Source: Planctomycetota bacterium
GTDB taxonomy: Bacteria > Planctomycetota > Phycisphaerae > Phycisphaerales > Phycisphaeraceae
NCBI GenBank assembly: GCA_026386955.1
Contig: JAPLMQ010000183.1
Location: forward strand, 1-34,247
Direction: 5' to 3'
Length of the DNA: 34,247 bases
The number at the start of each line of letters is the position of its first letter. Within the stretch, counting starts at the first letter, position 1. The translations under genes were made by a program, and so were the position numbers. A model generated the notes under the pieces. The model was given only the letters and a program-made list of their open reading frames with translations, did no database searches and was not told where the DNA came from. Of this stretch, positions 25,460-33,454 are shown one piece after another.

Positions 25460-25901
25460 TCGCGTCGGCTCCTGAAAAAGAACGATCGTGTGGACTACTC
25501 TGCCGCCCCGGGGGATTCAGGACATTCCGGGGACTTCCCGCGGAATCGAAGCCTGAGGCGGGCACAATCCTACCCGTCGGTGGGGCTGAGGCAACCGCGA
25601 ACCCCCTGGAGTTCCCCGGAGTTCCCATAAGCAGCCCCGGCTCGCCCGTGAGGCCCGGTCTGCAGGTGATCGGCTTGGGCGGAAGGCGACATGAACGGCG
25701 GCGAAGTCGAATTCGACCTTCTCTCGCGGCGGGAGCGGACGTGAGGATCGGGCGGGTTGCGTGAGCTCTGTCCGGCCGAGCGCCAAGGCAATCCATCGGA
25801 TTGGACGCGGGCGGGCCGGGCTGCTGCAATAGGGCGCGGCGCGGGGCGTTGGCCCGGCGGCGGTTGACGGTTGCCCACGGTTGAGACCAGGAGACGCGGT
25901 T
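25460..25901. other. 442-bp intergenic region between divergent SapC gene and secreted-protein gene
   Basis: I see no convincing gene. It contains an ATTCCG/CGGAAT inverted repeat (25524-25529 and 25541-25546) about 65 bp upstream of the SapC start, a direct repeat of GGAGTTCCC near 25610-25627, and a possible plus-strand promoter at 25801-25830. Short reading frames here lack good ribosome-binding sites. Confidence 0.6.
25801..25830 (+). promoter_or_regulatory. Possible promoter of the secreted helical-protein gene
   Basis: TTGGAC (25801-25806) and TGCAAT (25825-25830) are separated by 18 bp, fair matches to -35 and -10 hexamers. They lie about 70 bp before the ATG at 25902. Chance matches cannot be excluded. 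Confidence 0.35.
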
Positions 25902-26624
25902 ATGACGGTTCGACGCGCGAAGTGGATCGGCTTGTTCTCGGCGGGGCTCCTGATCGCGACGCTCGCTTGGCCGGCGCTGGCGGAGGACACCGGCAGGAAC
26001 AAGCCCGCCAACCGCGGGACCGGACGCGACGACGCCTCGCGCGGCCGGGGCCTCGCGGGCGAGGAGGAGCTCAACGAGATGGTCGCCAAGCTCCACCCCA
26101 CGCCCGAGCAGCAGTCGACCTTGGCTGCGCGCCTGCGGGCCAAGGCGGGCGTGCTCTCCTCCTGGGACGAGGAGAACAAGGCCCAGATGAAGGATCTCCA
26201 ACGCAAGATCAAGGACGCGCACGACAAACCCGCCGAGGCGGCGGAGGCCGCGGAGCAGCTCCGCGTGCTGCAGGCCGGGCGCGAGGCCTTGGCGGAGGGG
26301 CAGGACGCGCAGGTGCAGGCTGCGATGCCCCCCGACATGCGGGCGACCTGGCTGGGCCCGAAGCTCGGGGCCGCGGCCGTGCAGCGATACAAGGCCAACA
26401 AGATCACGCCCGAGCAGGAGACGCAGATCAAGCTGATGTGCGAGACGTGGATCAGGCGCACCCTGCTGGCAGGCGAGGCCGTCGCCGCCCGCCCGAAGGT
26501 GACGCCGCCGCTGGCGAAGCTGATCGAGACGCAGATCCTCACCGCCGAGCAGAGGCCGCGCGGCGGCGGCGAGGGGAAGTCCTCCGGGCCAACGACCCGC
26601 CCGGCGTCGCGCCCCGCGAAATGA
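25902..26624 (+). CDS. Secreted helical protein with LTxxQ-like motifs
   Basis: This 240-residue protein has a signal peptide (1-27, ending PALA) and a charged, mostly helical mature part. Three segments, PTPEQQSTL, ITPEQETQI and LTAEQR, resemble the LTxxQ motifs of Spy/CpxP-type periplasmic proteins, but the match is short and the protein is longer than that family. The C-terminus is a low-complexity Gly/Pro/Arg tail. AGGAGA lies seven bases before the ATG at 25902, which decides this start over an upstream in-frame candidate at 25881. A strong terminator follows 37 bp after the stop. Function is unknown; periplasmic stress or chaperone activity is only a possibility. Confidence 0.82.
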   Translation: MTVRRAKWIGLFSAGLLIATLAWPALAEDTGRNKPANRGTGRDDASRGRGLAGEEELNEMVAKLHPTPEQQSTLAARLRAKAGVLSSWDEENKAQMKDLQRKIKDAHDKPAEAAEAAEQLRVLQAGREALAEGQDAQVQAAMPPDMRATWLGPKLGAAAVQRYKANKITPEQETQIKLMCETWIRRTLLAGEAVAARPKVTPPLAKLIETQILTAEQRPRGGGEGKSSGPTTRPASRPAK

Positions 26625-26661
26625 GGTCGCGCAATGACGTGCGATCCCTCTGCATTCAAAG

Positions 26662-26690
26662 CCCAGGCACTGCGGTGCCTGGGTTTTTTT
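26662..26690 (+). terminator. Rho-independent terminator
   Basis: A perfect 9-bp stem CCCAGGCAC / GTGCCTGGG (26662-26670 and 26675-26683) with loop TGCG is followed by seven Ts (26684-26690). It closes the transcript of the secreted helical-protein gene. Confidence 0.95.
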
Positions 26691-26746
26691 CTTCGACTTG
26701 CGCGCGGGTCGTATCCTGTGGGACTGCTGTCCCGCCCTGATCACCG

Positions 26747-26755
26747 ACTTATCCA
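26747..26755 (+). promoter_or_regulatory. Consensus DnaA box
   Basis: TTATCCACA is an exact match to the strongest DnaA box form (TTATNCACA). It ends one base before the 37-bp inverted repeat. A single box is expected by chance at low frequency in a high-GC sequence; its position next to the repeat gives it weight. Confidence 0.6.
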
Positions 26756-26756
26756 C

Positions 26757-26793
26757 AAGCTTGATCTTGATTCTGAATCAGAATCAAGATCAA
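26757..26793. repeat. 37-bp inverted repeat (18-bp perfect arms)
   Basis: Arms GCTTGATCTTGATTCTGA (26757-26774) and its exact complement (26776-26793) are separated by a single A. There is no T tract after either arm, so it is not an intrinsic terminator. Each arm contains TTGATTC/GAATCAA, which recurs in the palindrome at 26921. Confidence 0.92.
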
Positions 26794-26920
26794 GCAGCGG
26801 ACTCAGTCGAATCTTGGTCGAATGGTATTTGTTTGTAAGATTAAACAAAACAGCAGTTTACGGATATTCCGATTTGGCTGTCCCCCGCCGTGGCCATCTC
26901 TGCCGACTCAGAATTGAGTT

Positions 26921-26950
26921 TTGATTCACGCGTGAATCAACGTGAATCAA
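26921..26950. repeat. 20-bp perfect palindrome plus a direct half-site repeat
   Basis: TTGATTCACGCGTGAATCAA (26921-26940) is a perfect palindrome. Its right half CGTGAATCAA is repeated directly at 26941-26950. The half-site TGAATCA also occurs at the centre of the inverted repeat at 26757-26793. This looks like a binding site for a dimeric protein with an extra half-site. Confidence 0.85.
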
Positions 26951-27067
26951 CTTTCCACAATGCCGGTTGCACGCGACGGACGCGATCCTCGGCGGGGGCG
27001 ATCGTAAGTCCTCCGCCACGGCGCGGGGCACGCTTCCCAAGGCGCGTTTCGCGGCCTGCACCGCTCC

Positions 27068-27856
27068 TCAACCCTTCCCGGCCTTCTGCTTCTTCTCCGC
27101 CTGCCACCCGTGCCATTGCGCGTTCCACGCCTTCACCTCCGGCGCGATGGGGATGTTGTGCAGCGTCGCCCGCTTGCGGTATGGCAGCACCGAGCCCAGG
27201 TGCCACGCGCAGGGGTGGTAGATCGCGAAGTCGCCCGCGTCCATCGAGAGGCAGGTCGCGCCCGGCATCTCCTTGCAGTAGCGCACGCCCAGGTATTCCC
27301 GCTCCTCCTCCGTGAAGTGGTCGCCCACGAGGATCTTCGACTTGCACGCGGCGATCTCGCTCGGCAGGTCCGGGCGCAGGTGCGATCCGGGCACGAACCA
27401 GAGCGCATGGTCCTCATAGAGCGGGCAGTTGTACTGGTTGATGAAGTTCGGGTCGTAGACCACGCGGCGGAACTCGGGCCAGCGCTCCTCGAGCAGGTCC
27501 TCCTCGCGGGCGTCGCGGTGCCACGCCTGCGTGATGGGGATGTCGGCGGTCTCGATGAGGATCGCCATCCCTTCGATCTCGCCGGCGGTGTGCTCGGGCG
27601 TGAAGAGCTTCTTGAGCGCGTCGTTGAGCGCGGGGAGCTGGACGAAGTCGGTGAAGGCGCGGGGGTCGAGCCCGTTGCGGGTCGTCCCCGTCAGCCGCAT
27701 CGCCCGCGGGCCGGCGTTCTTGCGGGCGATGTCGTAGACCGGCTCGCAGGCCCGGCGGAGGTCGCGCACGAGCGCGGGCGGGATGATCTGGCGGAAGACG
27801 GTGTAGCCGAGCATCCGCCGCTGGACGATGTGTTCTTCGCTGAAGGTGAAGGGCAT
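27068..27856 (-). CDS. Phytanoyl-CoA dioxygenase (PhyH) family protein
   Basis: The 262-residue protein is a second PhyH-type Fe(II)/2-oxoglutarate oxygenase, only distantly similar to the one at 1636-2397. Candidate ligands are His113 and Asp115 (AWHRDARE) and His219 in YHPCAWHLGS (His214 is an alternative). Arg227-Arg229 (RKRA) sits where the 2-oxoglutarate-binding Arg is expected. FVPGSHLRPDLP (155-166) is typical of the family. The substrate is unknown. The start is the ATG at 27856; its ribosome-binding site is weak. It is divergent from the rhamnosidase-like gene with about 160 bp between them and may share its regulation. Confidence 0.9.
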   Translation of the reverse strand: MPFTFSEEHIVQRRMLGYTVFRQIIPPALVRDLRRACEPVYDIARKNAGPRAMRLTGTTRNGLDPRAFTDFVQLPALNDALKKLFTPEHTAGEIEGMAILIETADIPITQAWHRDAREEDLLEERWPEFRRVVYDPNFINQYNCPLYEDHALWFVPGSHLRPDLPSEIAACKSKILVGDHFTEEEREYLGVRYCKEMPGATCLSMDAGDFAIYHPCAWHLGSVLPYRKRATLHNIPIAPEVKAWNAQWHGWQAEKKQKAGKG

Positions 27857-28014
27857 GGGTGGGGTTCGCCGGGTGGGTGGGAGGCGCGGATCGTAATTCG
27901 GTGGGTGAGGAGTGTCGAGTGCGCGACCGGCCTCGCCTTGCCGTCGATGGTACGCTCAACTTCGCGACTTCCAAGCACTCACAACGGCACAACGCGTCAC
28001 ATCCGGACTCCCGC

Positions 28015-29898
28015 ATGCCTTCATCGCTCCACCTCCACCCCGACAGCCTCAGCCCCGACCCCCTTTACGGCCGCGCCGGCGCAGCCGGGCGCGACGGCTG
28101 GACGCGTCACGACATCCACCCCCACGCGCTGCTGCGCGTCCACCCCGAGCAACCCGCGGCCCGACGATGGGCCGACCGGCTCGACCTCTTCCACGCCGCG
28201 GGCGACGTCGCGCTCCGCCCCGACGCCGACGGACGCATCGACCTGCTCCTCGACTTCGGCACGGAACTCGAGGCCGAGTTCGACCTGCGCATCGACGCTG
28301 GCGACTCCGGGAACACGAACCCCGCCGGCTGCCACCTCTTCGTCAGCTTCGGCGAGAGCCTCCCCGAGGCCGAGACATGGGGCCTGCCCACGACCAACCC
28401 CACTCAGACGCTCGCGTGGCACATCACCCGCGGCGGCGTCTCGTCGCGGCGATTCCCCGCCCGCGGGTTCCGATTCGTTCGCCTGCAGTTCCACGATGTC
28501 GGCCGGCGCGTCACCCTCGCGCGCGTCGTCGCCCGGGCGGCCTTCGCCTTCCGGGCCCGTCCTGGCGACATGCAGTGCTCCGACCACCTATTCCAACGCG
28601 TTTGGCAGGCCTCGGCCTACACCGCCCGCCTCTGCTCCCGCCCGCAGACCTATTGGGACGGCATCAAGCGCGACCGCCACGGATGGTTCGGCGACGCCCG
28701 CGTCATCCAGGAGGCGACCGACGCCGTCTTCCACGACCCCGCCCCCGCAGCCCACATGCTGCAACACTTGCCCATCGACCGATGGACCATGGGCGTCCCC
28801 GGCTTCTCCTTCGACGCGCTGGCGATGCTCCGGCAACTGATCCTCGCCCACGGCCTCGACCAGCCGGCGCTCACGCCCCTCATCCGCAACGCTTATGCGC
28901 TCGCAAAGCAATTCCTCGCCTGGGTCCACGCCACGCAGCTCACGCGCGACGGAGTGATCCGCCAAGATCCCAAGCAGAACTTCTTCGGCGACATCAGCTT
29001 CGTCGACTGGAGCCCGCTCCCCATGGGCGGGACGTTCGAGGAGATGGCCTGCCTGCAGCTCAAGCACCTCGAAGCCCTGCACCACGCGGCCGAGATCGCC
29101 GGCTGGCTCGGGCATCGCGCCGACGCGGAAGGCTGGACGAAGCGGGCCCGCCATCTTTCCGCCTCGCTGCGCAAGCGGTTCTGGCGCGACGGGCGCGGGA
29201 TGCTGCACACGCTGAACCAGACGACGCGGAAGTGGGAGCCGCTGGTCGTGCTGCCCCTGGGCGGCGACAACGAGTTCCGCCGGAAATGGTTCCGCCCCCC
29301 GCCTAAGGGGCCGAGCGGGCCATCACGCCACGCCACCGCCTTGGCCTGCTGGGCGGGGCTGGTCGACTGCGCGCCCATGCGGCGCGACGCCCTGCGCGTC
29401 TTCGCCTCGAAGTCGATCCCCTCGATCATCACCGCCTACTTCCTCTACTTCGAGCAGGAGGCCCGCGCCCGCTGCGGCGAGCCGGGGTCGGCCATCCTCG
29501 CCATGCGCGAATTCGTCGGCGATCAGTTGGGGAGGCACGACAGCGCGACGGTCTGGGAGTGGTTTGAGTCGGGGGTGACCGACTTCCGCCAATGGCGCAT
29601 GGACGACTGGCCCAAGAGCCTCTGCCACGGGTGGGGCAGTGGAATCATCCCGCTGGCGACGCGGCATCTCCTGGGCGTCTCGCCGATCGCACCGGGCTAT
29701 GGGCGGGTGAGGATTTCGCCGGCCGCGGACTTGCCGTGGACGTTCGCGGCGACGGTGCCGACGCCGCATGGTCCGATCCGCGTCGAGAAGGCGAGGCCCG
29801 GGGGGCGGGTGGAGTACGACATCCCGCGCGGGGTCACTGCCTTGAACACCGAGGATGGCGACGCGCTCCGCGTGGCGGCGACCACTCCGCGGCGCTAG
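28015..29898 (+). CDS. GH78-like alpha-L-rhamnosidase family protein, no signal peptide
   Basis: This 627-residue protein has an N-terminal beta-sandwich region (about 1-180) and then an alpha/alpha-barrel domain. DGIKRDRHGWFGD (215-227) is the conserved rhamnosidase segment that holds acidic active-site residues. The end of the barrel has ATVWEWFESG and SLCHGWGSGIIPLATRHLLG, followed by a C-terminal beta domain (VSPIAPGYGRVRISP). GH78 enzymes release L-rhamnose from glycans and glycosides. No signal peptide is visible, so it probably acts on imported oligosaccharides. I chose the ATG at 28015; the frame is open upstream to 27859 without a better start, and the ribosome-binding site is weak. 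Confidence 0.88.
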   Translation: MPSSLHLHPDSLSPDPLYGRAGAAGRDGWTRHDIHPHALLRVHPEQPAARRWADRLDLFHAAGDVALRPDADGRIDLLLDFGTELEAEFDLRIDAGDSGNTNPAGCHLFVSFGESLPEAETWGLPTTNPTQTLAWHITRGGVSSRRFPARGFRFVRLQFHDVGRRVTLARVVARAAFAFRARPGDMQCSDHLFQRVWQASAYTARLCSRPQTYWDGIKRDRHGWFGDARVIQEATDAVFHDPAPAAHMLQHLPIDRWTMGVPGFSFDALAMLRQLILAHGLDQPALTPLIRNAYALAKQFLAWVHATQLTRDGVIRQDPKQNFFGDISFVDWSPLPMGGTFEEMACLQLKHLEALHHAAEIAGWLGHRADAEGWTKRARHLSASLRKRFWRDGRGMLHTLNQTTRKWEPLVVLPLGGDNEFRRKWFRPPPKGPSGPSRHATALACWAGLVDCAPMRRDALRVFASKSIPSIITAYFLYFEQEARARCGEPGSAILAMREFVGDQLGRHDSATVWEWFESGVTDFRQWRMDDWPKSLCHGWGSGIIPLATRHLLGVSPIAPGYGRVRISPAADLPWTFAATVPTPHGPIRVEKARPGGRVEYDIPRGVTALNTEDGDALRVAATTPRR

Positions 29899-30040
29899 GC
29901 GCATCGCTTGCCGGGAATCGTCAGGACTAAGTGCTTGCATTCATTGTGGGTGGCCCTCATCGCCCTAGAGTGGAGGTCGGTCCAGTCGTTGCTGATTCGC
30001 CCCGCATCGGGGCGCAAGGCCAAAAAAGGGATGGAGCCCA

Positions 30041-30346
30041 ATGAACCTTGAACCAGCCCACACAGTCCTGAAGCCGATCGCGTTGTGGTTTCCCAACGCC
30101 CACACGGTTTCCGCGATGGGGAAATTCAACAACTGGTCCACCAGCGCCACGCTCCTGCGGGCCTTGGGCAACGAATTGTGGGAGATGAGCCTGCCTCCCA
30201 CGATCAAGGTGCAGGAACTCTGCTTTTTCGTGATGCGGACGGGCGAGATGTTTGGCCACGTCCATCGCTACGAATTGGCCAACGCGACGGCTGGGGCGTC
30301 GAACGCCGCACGGCCGGCCGTACGTCGGAGGGGCTCGCAATGGTGA
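30041..30346 (+). CDS. Small stand-alone CBM48 (glycogen-binding-like) protein
   Basis: The 101-residue protein consists almost wholly of one beta domain. Residues from about 18 to 53 (FPNAHTVSAMGKFNNWSTSA, then LRALGNELWEMSLPP) match the CBM48 / AMPK-beta glycogen-binding pattern, including the FNNW motif and the Trp before the xLPP strand. CBM48 is normally the N-terminal domain of branching or debranching enzymes; here no catalytic domain follows. GGAG lies six bases before the ATG at 30041. A weak promoter (TTGTGG at 29944 and TAGAGT at 29966, 16-bp spacer) lies upstream. The last seven bases overlap the DUF2934 start (ATGGTGA), so the two are translationally coupled. Confidence 0.75.
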   Translation: MNLEPAHTVLKPIALWFPNAHTVSAMGKFNNWSTSATLLRALGNELWEMSLPPTIKVQELCFFVMRTGEMFGHVHRYELANATAGASNAARPAVRRRGSQW

Positions 30347-30546
30347 CCCCCGCCCTGATTCCCGTGGTCCCCGCGCCTCCATCCCACCCCGAATTCGAAT
30401 GCCCAGACGGCACCGGCCCGATCGCCCGGTTGGCCTTCACGATTTGGGACCGGGGAGGCAAGCCGGAAGGCCAGTTCCTCCGGCACTGGCTATTGGCGGA
30501 GGCTGAATTGGCGAAGGCCGAGGCCACCCGCTTCGTCAATTCATAG
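30340..30546 (+). CDS. DUF2934 family small protein
   Basis: This 68-residue protein carries the compact DUF2934 signature: IARLAFTIWDRGGKPEGQ, then FLRHWLLAEAEL, in residues of about 28-57. The ATG at 30340 overlaps the CBM48 gene stop and has a strong GGAGG ribosome-binding site. DUF2934 has no known biochemical role. My recollection is that such genes often lie near glycogen or trehalose metabolism genes, which would suit the CBM48 neighbour, but that should be checked. Confidence 0.8.
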   Translation: MVTPALIPVVPAPPSHPEFECPDGTGPIARLAFTIWDRGGKPEGQFLRHWLLAEAELAKAEATRFVNS

Positions 30547-30649
30547 CTGCATGGGGGGTCGCGTCCCGTGCCAAAGTCGCCAATGACGATGCCGAAGCCC
30601 CTTTGGTCGTCGCCGTTGGGCGCACACAAGATCAACAGGAGAGGGAATC

Positions 30650-31027
30650 ATGGTCGCCCCCCTTTGTGTGCCCGTTCCGCCGCTCAGCGAGGCTGAGCGC
30701 CGTTTGATCGCCGAGGTGCTGCTCCCCGAGAGCTCGGTCGTCAAGCATGTCGTGAGGAACGCCTCCCATCCGGACAAGATCAGCCTTTCGGTCCGTGAAC
30801 TCGACGAGATCCAGCAACTCATCGGCGCCGCCGCGGATGCGGCCATGAACCGTCTGCACCAAGCCTCCTTGGACACGCTCTGCGTTCATCTCGCGAAGCT
30901 GGCTGAACAAGGCGAGTCCGCGAAGAGACACTCGTCGACGATCGGCGGTCGGATCTCCCGGCTCGCCGCGAAGGCCAAGCGATTCCTCAATGGGCTGCTC
31001 GGCGCGGGGGCCGCAAGCCCGGATTGA
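30650..31027 (+). CDS. Small helical protein of unknown function
   Basis: The 125-residue protein has a very good ribosome-binding site (CAGGAGAGGG, seven bases before the ATG at 30650). It is predicted to be mostly helical: SEAERRLIAEVLL (13-25), SVRELDEIQQLIGAAADAA (47-65) and a basic C-terminal helix (SRLAAKAKRFLNGLLG). I recognise no family. It lies 103 bp after the DUF2934 gene on the same strand and may belong to the same transcript. It converges on the sialidase-like gene with a 44-bp gap. Confidence 0.7.
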   Translation: MVAPLCVPVPPLSEAERRLIAEVLLPESSVVKHVVRNASHPDKISLSVRELDEIQQLIGAAADAAMNRLHQASLDTLCVHLAKLAEQGESAKRHSSTIGGRISRLAAKAKRFLNGLLGAGAASPD

Positions 31028-31071
31028 GTGCGCCGCCGGCGCGCATGGCGGATGCGCCGCTTGGGCTGCCA

Positions 31072-32169
31072 TCAATCCCGCGTCAACCACTCCACATCGA
31101 ACACCGCGCCGCCCAGGTGGTTGTCCTCGTTGGTCATGCACCACTGGGCGTTGTAGGGCGTGTGCGTGTAGGCCACGACCACGCGCCCGCGCGAGGTGCA
31201 GAAGGCGACGGGGTTGTAGTAGCCGGTCTTCGGGTCGTCGGCCAGGTTCTTCACGTTGGTCCACGTCGCGCCCTCGTCGCGAGAGATGGCGGCCGTCAGC
31301 GGCGAGCGCTTCCCGTAATGGCTCGCGAAGGCCGGGTCGTACTCGGCGTTGCACCAGAGGATCATCAGCTCGCCCGTCGAGAGGCGGATCAACTCCGGGC
31401 AGGTCTCGGGCTGGCGGAGCCCGGTGGTCTGCGGCTTGCACCACGTCTCGCCGTCGTCCTTGGAGAAGGACTGGAAGACCGCGCCGATCTGCGTGCGCAT
31501 CACCATCATCACGCGCCCGTCTTTGAGGGCCTCGACGTGCCCCTCCATCGCGCCGCGGAGCGGGACGTCGATGAACTCCTTGGTGACGCGCCAGGTCTTG
31601 CCGTCGTCGTCGCTGAGCAGGGCGCCGAGCGTGTCGTGGTCGGTGGGGTGCCAGATCGCTCCGGTCTGCCGGCCGATGGGGACGATCAGTCGCCCGCTCG
31701 GCAGCCGCTTGAGCACGCCGCTGGCGAAGCTGATCGGCTGGCGCTCGTAGATCAGCGTGGGGGCGGAGAAGGTCTCGCCGTCGTCGCTGGAGCGGCAGAT
31801 GTAGGCCGAGCTCTGCGGGGGCTTGCCGCCCTCGAGGACGTTGTAGCGGAAGAAGACGAAGAGCAGCTCGCCCGCGGGGCCGGGGAGGCGCAGGAGGCTG
31901 GCGCTGTAGACGTTGACGTCGCCGGGGTTGTTGGTGACGCGCACGCGCTTGTCGCCCCAGGTGAGGCCGCCGTCGCGCGAGATGAGCGAGACAAGCTGGT
32001 TGAGGCCGTTGTCCTCGCCGCCCGCGGGGCTGGGGAGGTATTCCTGGTAGATCATGAGGATCGAGCCGTCGCGGCGCTCGGCCATGGTCGACTCGGAGCT
32101 GCGCGGGTTGGCCTTCGACGCGCGGGCGATGATGAGGTTGGTCTTGTCGAGGGGTTTGGCGAGCGGCAT
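31072..32169 (-). CDS. Sialidase-like BNR/Asp-box protein 1 (no signal peptide)
   Basis: The 365-residue protein is a six-bladed propeller of the sialidase (BNR) superfamily. Five Asp boxes are visible: SRDGGLTW (64-71), SDDGETF (128-134), SDDDGKTW (186-193), SKDDGETW (236-243) and SRDEGATW (296-303). Candidate active-site residues include Arg23 in NPRSSESTM, the usual position of the first substrate-binding Arg. No signal peptide is seen, so it is probably cytosolic. Exo-alpha-sialidase activity is not certain, as many bacterial members of this group act on other sugars. The ATG at 32169 is 44 bp after the next sialidase-like gene. Confidence 0.88.
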   Translation of the reverse strand: MPLAKPLDKTNLIIARASKANPRSSESTMAERRDGSILMIYQEYLPSPAGGEDNGLNQLVSLISRDGGLTWGDKRVRVTNNPGDVNVYSASLLRLPGPAGELLFVFFRYNVLEGGKPPQSSAYICRSSDDGETFSAPTLIYERQPISFASGVLKRLPSGRLIVPIGRQTGAIWHPTDHDTLGALLSDDDGKTWRVTKEFIDVPLRGAMEGHVEALKDGRVMMVMRTQIGAVFQSFSKDDGETWCKPQTTGLRQPETCPELIRLSTGELMILWCNAEYDPAFASHYGKRSPLTAAISRDEGATWTNVKNLADDPKTGYYNPVAFCTSRGRVVVAYTHTPYNAQWCMTNEDNHLGGAVFDVEWLTRD

Positions 32170-32213
32170 GCGCGGGGTTCCGGGAATTGAGGTCGAGCAA
32201 TACGGCGGGTGAG

Positions 32214-33314
32214 TCAGGCCAGGTCGATGCGGACGACCCAGGCCGAGTTGTCCTGTGGGAAATCCGCGGGGATCGCGGCCCACCCGAAGGGGATGCGGTC
32301 GTAGATGCAGAGCATCGACGTGGGCCCGATGCGGACGATCTCGGAATAGGCGGTGGTCTGCCCGGGGATGTCGAAGGGCTCGCCGGGCATCGTCATGTTG
32401 TGGTGCTCCTCGAGGCTGAGCCGCCGCCAGCGCCCTTCGCCGAGCCCGGTGGGGTCGAGCCAGAGGAAGAGGCCGTGGCGTCCGCCGCTGAGGGCGAGGG
32501 TGCCGTCGGCGAAGGTCGCGAGGCTGGGCTGGACGGAGAAGGCGTTGGACATCGCGACGGGGCGCGTCCAGGTCTTGCCTTCGTCGGAGCTCCACGCCTG
32601 CCCGAACGGCAAGGCGGTGCCGACGCGGTAGACGATCATCAGCCGCCCGTCTTTGAGCCGGCAGAGCGCCGACTCGCACGGCCCCGCGTCGCCGGCGATC
32701 GGCGAGTCGGCTCCGTCGACGATCGAGCGGAACTGCCAGTTGAGCCCGTCCTTCGAGACGATGGCGACGAGGTTGTAGCGCTTGTCGCCTTGGAAGTGGC
32801 CGTAGAGCGTCGTGAGGTGCGAGCCGTCGTTGAGCTTCACGGCCTGCCCGTTGCAGACGAAGCCGCAGATGCCGAACTCCGGCGCGTGGGACTGCTGGGG
32901 GCGGGGCATGCCGGCGATGTGCATCCCCGGGTCGAGCGTCTCAAGCCGGCGCGAGGCGGCGGATGCGAGGAGGGCGGTGGCTCCCATCGCGCCGCCCTCG
33001 CGCGGGAAGAGGTAGTAGGGGAGGATGATCTCCTCCGTGGCGGAGAGCGGGATGTTCACGTCGCCGTACATCGCGTCGTCGTTGAGCGGGCTCCAGGTTC
33101 GGCCGTCGTCGCCCGACCAGGCGTGGCGGGCGGTGGCCTTGTTGGTGGGGACGTCGGCCAAGGTCGACATCGTCGCCAGGAGCGTGCCGTTCCCGAAGCG
33201 GGCGAGCGTGGGGAACCAGAGGAACCCGCGTGACCGGCCGACGAGCGTGGGCGCGGAGACGCGCACGCGCAGGCCGGCGAGGTCGTAGATGCGGCTGTCG
33301 GCGTCGAGGGCCAT
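32214..33314 (-). CDS. Sialidase-like BNR/Asp-box protein 2 (no signal peptide)
   Basis: This 366-residue protein is a second propeller of the sialidase superfamily, of nearly the same length as its downstream neighbour. Asp boxes are SGDDGRTW (67-74), a degenerate SKDGLNW, and SSDEGKTW. It has fewer intact Asp boxes than protein 1 and the two differ widely, so this is an old duplication or two families brought together. No signal peptide is visible. I chose the ATG at 33314; the frame is open upstream to 33467 but without sense. It is probably the first gene of a two-gene operon and is divergent from the ribokinase gene. Confidence 0.85.
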   Translation of the reverse strand: MALDADSRIYDLAGLRVRVSAPTLVGRSRGFLWFPTLARFGNGTLLATMSTLADVPTNKATARHAWSGDDGRTWSPLNDDAMYGDVNIPLSATEEIILPYYLFPREGGAMGATALLASAASRRLETLDPGMHIAGMPRPQQSHAPEFGICGFVCNGQAVKLNDGSHLTTLYGHFQGDKRYNLVAIVSKDGLNWQFRSIVDGADSPIAGDAGPCESALCRLKDGRLMIVYRVGTALPFGQAWSSDEGKTWTRPVAMSNAFSVQPSLATFADGTLALSGGRHGLFLWLDPTGLGEGRWRRLSLEEHHNMTMPGEPFDIPGQTTAYSEIVRIGPTSMLCIYDRIPFGWAAIPADFPQDNSAWVVRIDLA

Positions 33315-33454
33315 GCGCGGATTCCTTGGGCGAAGGTGCCGATGGGGCGAGCGGGGCGAGGGACGCGGAGAGCGTAACCCGCGGGCGGGCGGGAGGACAG
33401 TAGACTTGGGTGGCGCGAGGAACTGGCGGGCGACGCATCGATCGGGAGGTGGCC

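Larger units (their letters stand above)
26740..26960. other. Candidate replication-origin element (A+T-rich island with DnaA box and inverted repeats)
   Basis: In a window that is mostly well above 60% G+C, the 120 bases from 26761 to 26880 are about 62% A+T by my count, and 26821-26860 about 75%. The island holds a consensus DnaA box (26747-26755), a 37-bp inverted repeat, a 20-bp perfect palindrome and a weaker DnaA-like box CTTTCCACA (26951-26959). The heptamer GAATCAA or its complement occurs five times (26765, 26779, 26921, 26934, 26944). It lies between the 3' ends of two convergent genes, where promoters are not expected. Alternatives are a remnant of transferred DNA or a binding site of another kind. 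No dnaA, dnaN or gyr gene is nearby. Confidence 0.5.

Noticed and set aside
25691..25744. Short 17-codon reading frame upstream of the secreted helical-protein gene
   Set aside because: Too short and without a clear ribosome-binding site or recognisable product.
26757..26793. 37-bp inverted repeat as a bidirectional terminator
   Set aside because: It has no T tract, and a strong terminator already stands at 26662-26690 for the plus-strand gene; a role in ending the convergent transcript cannot be fully excluded.
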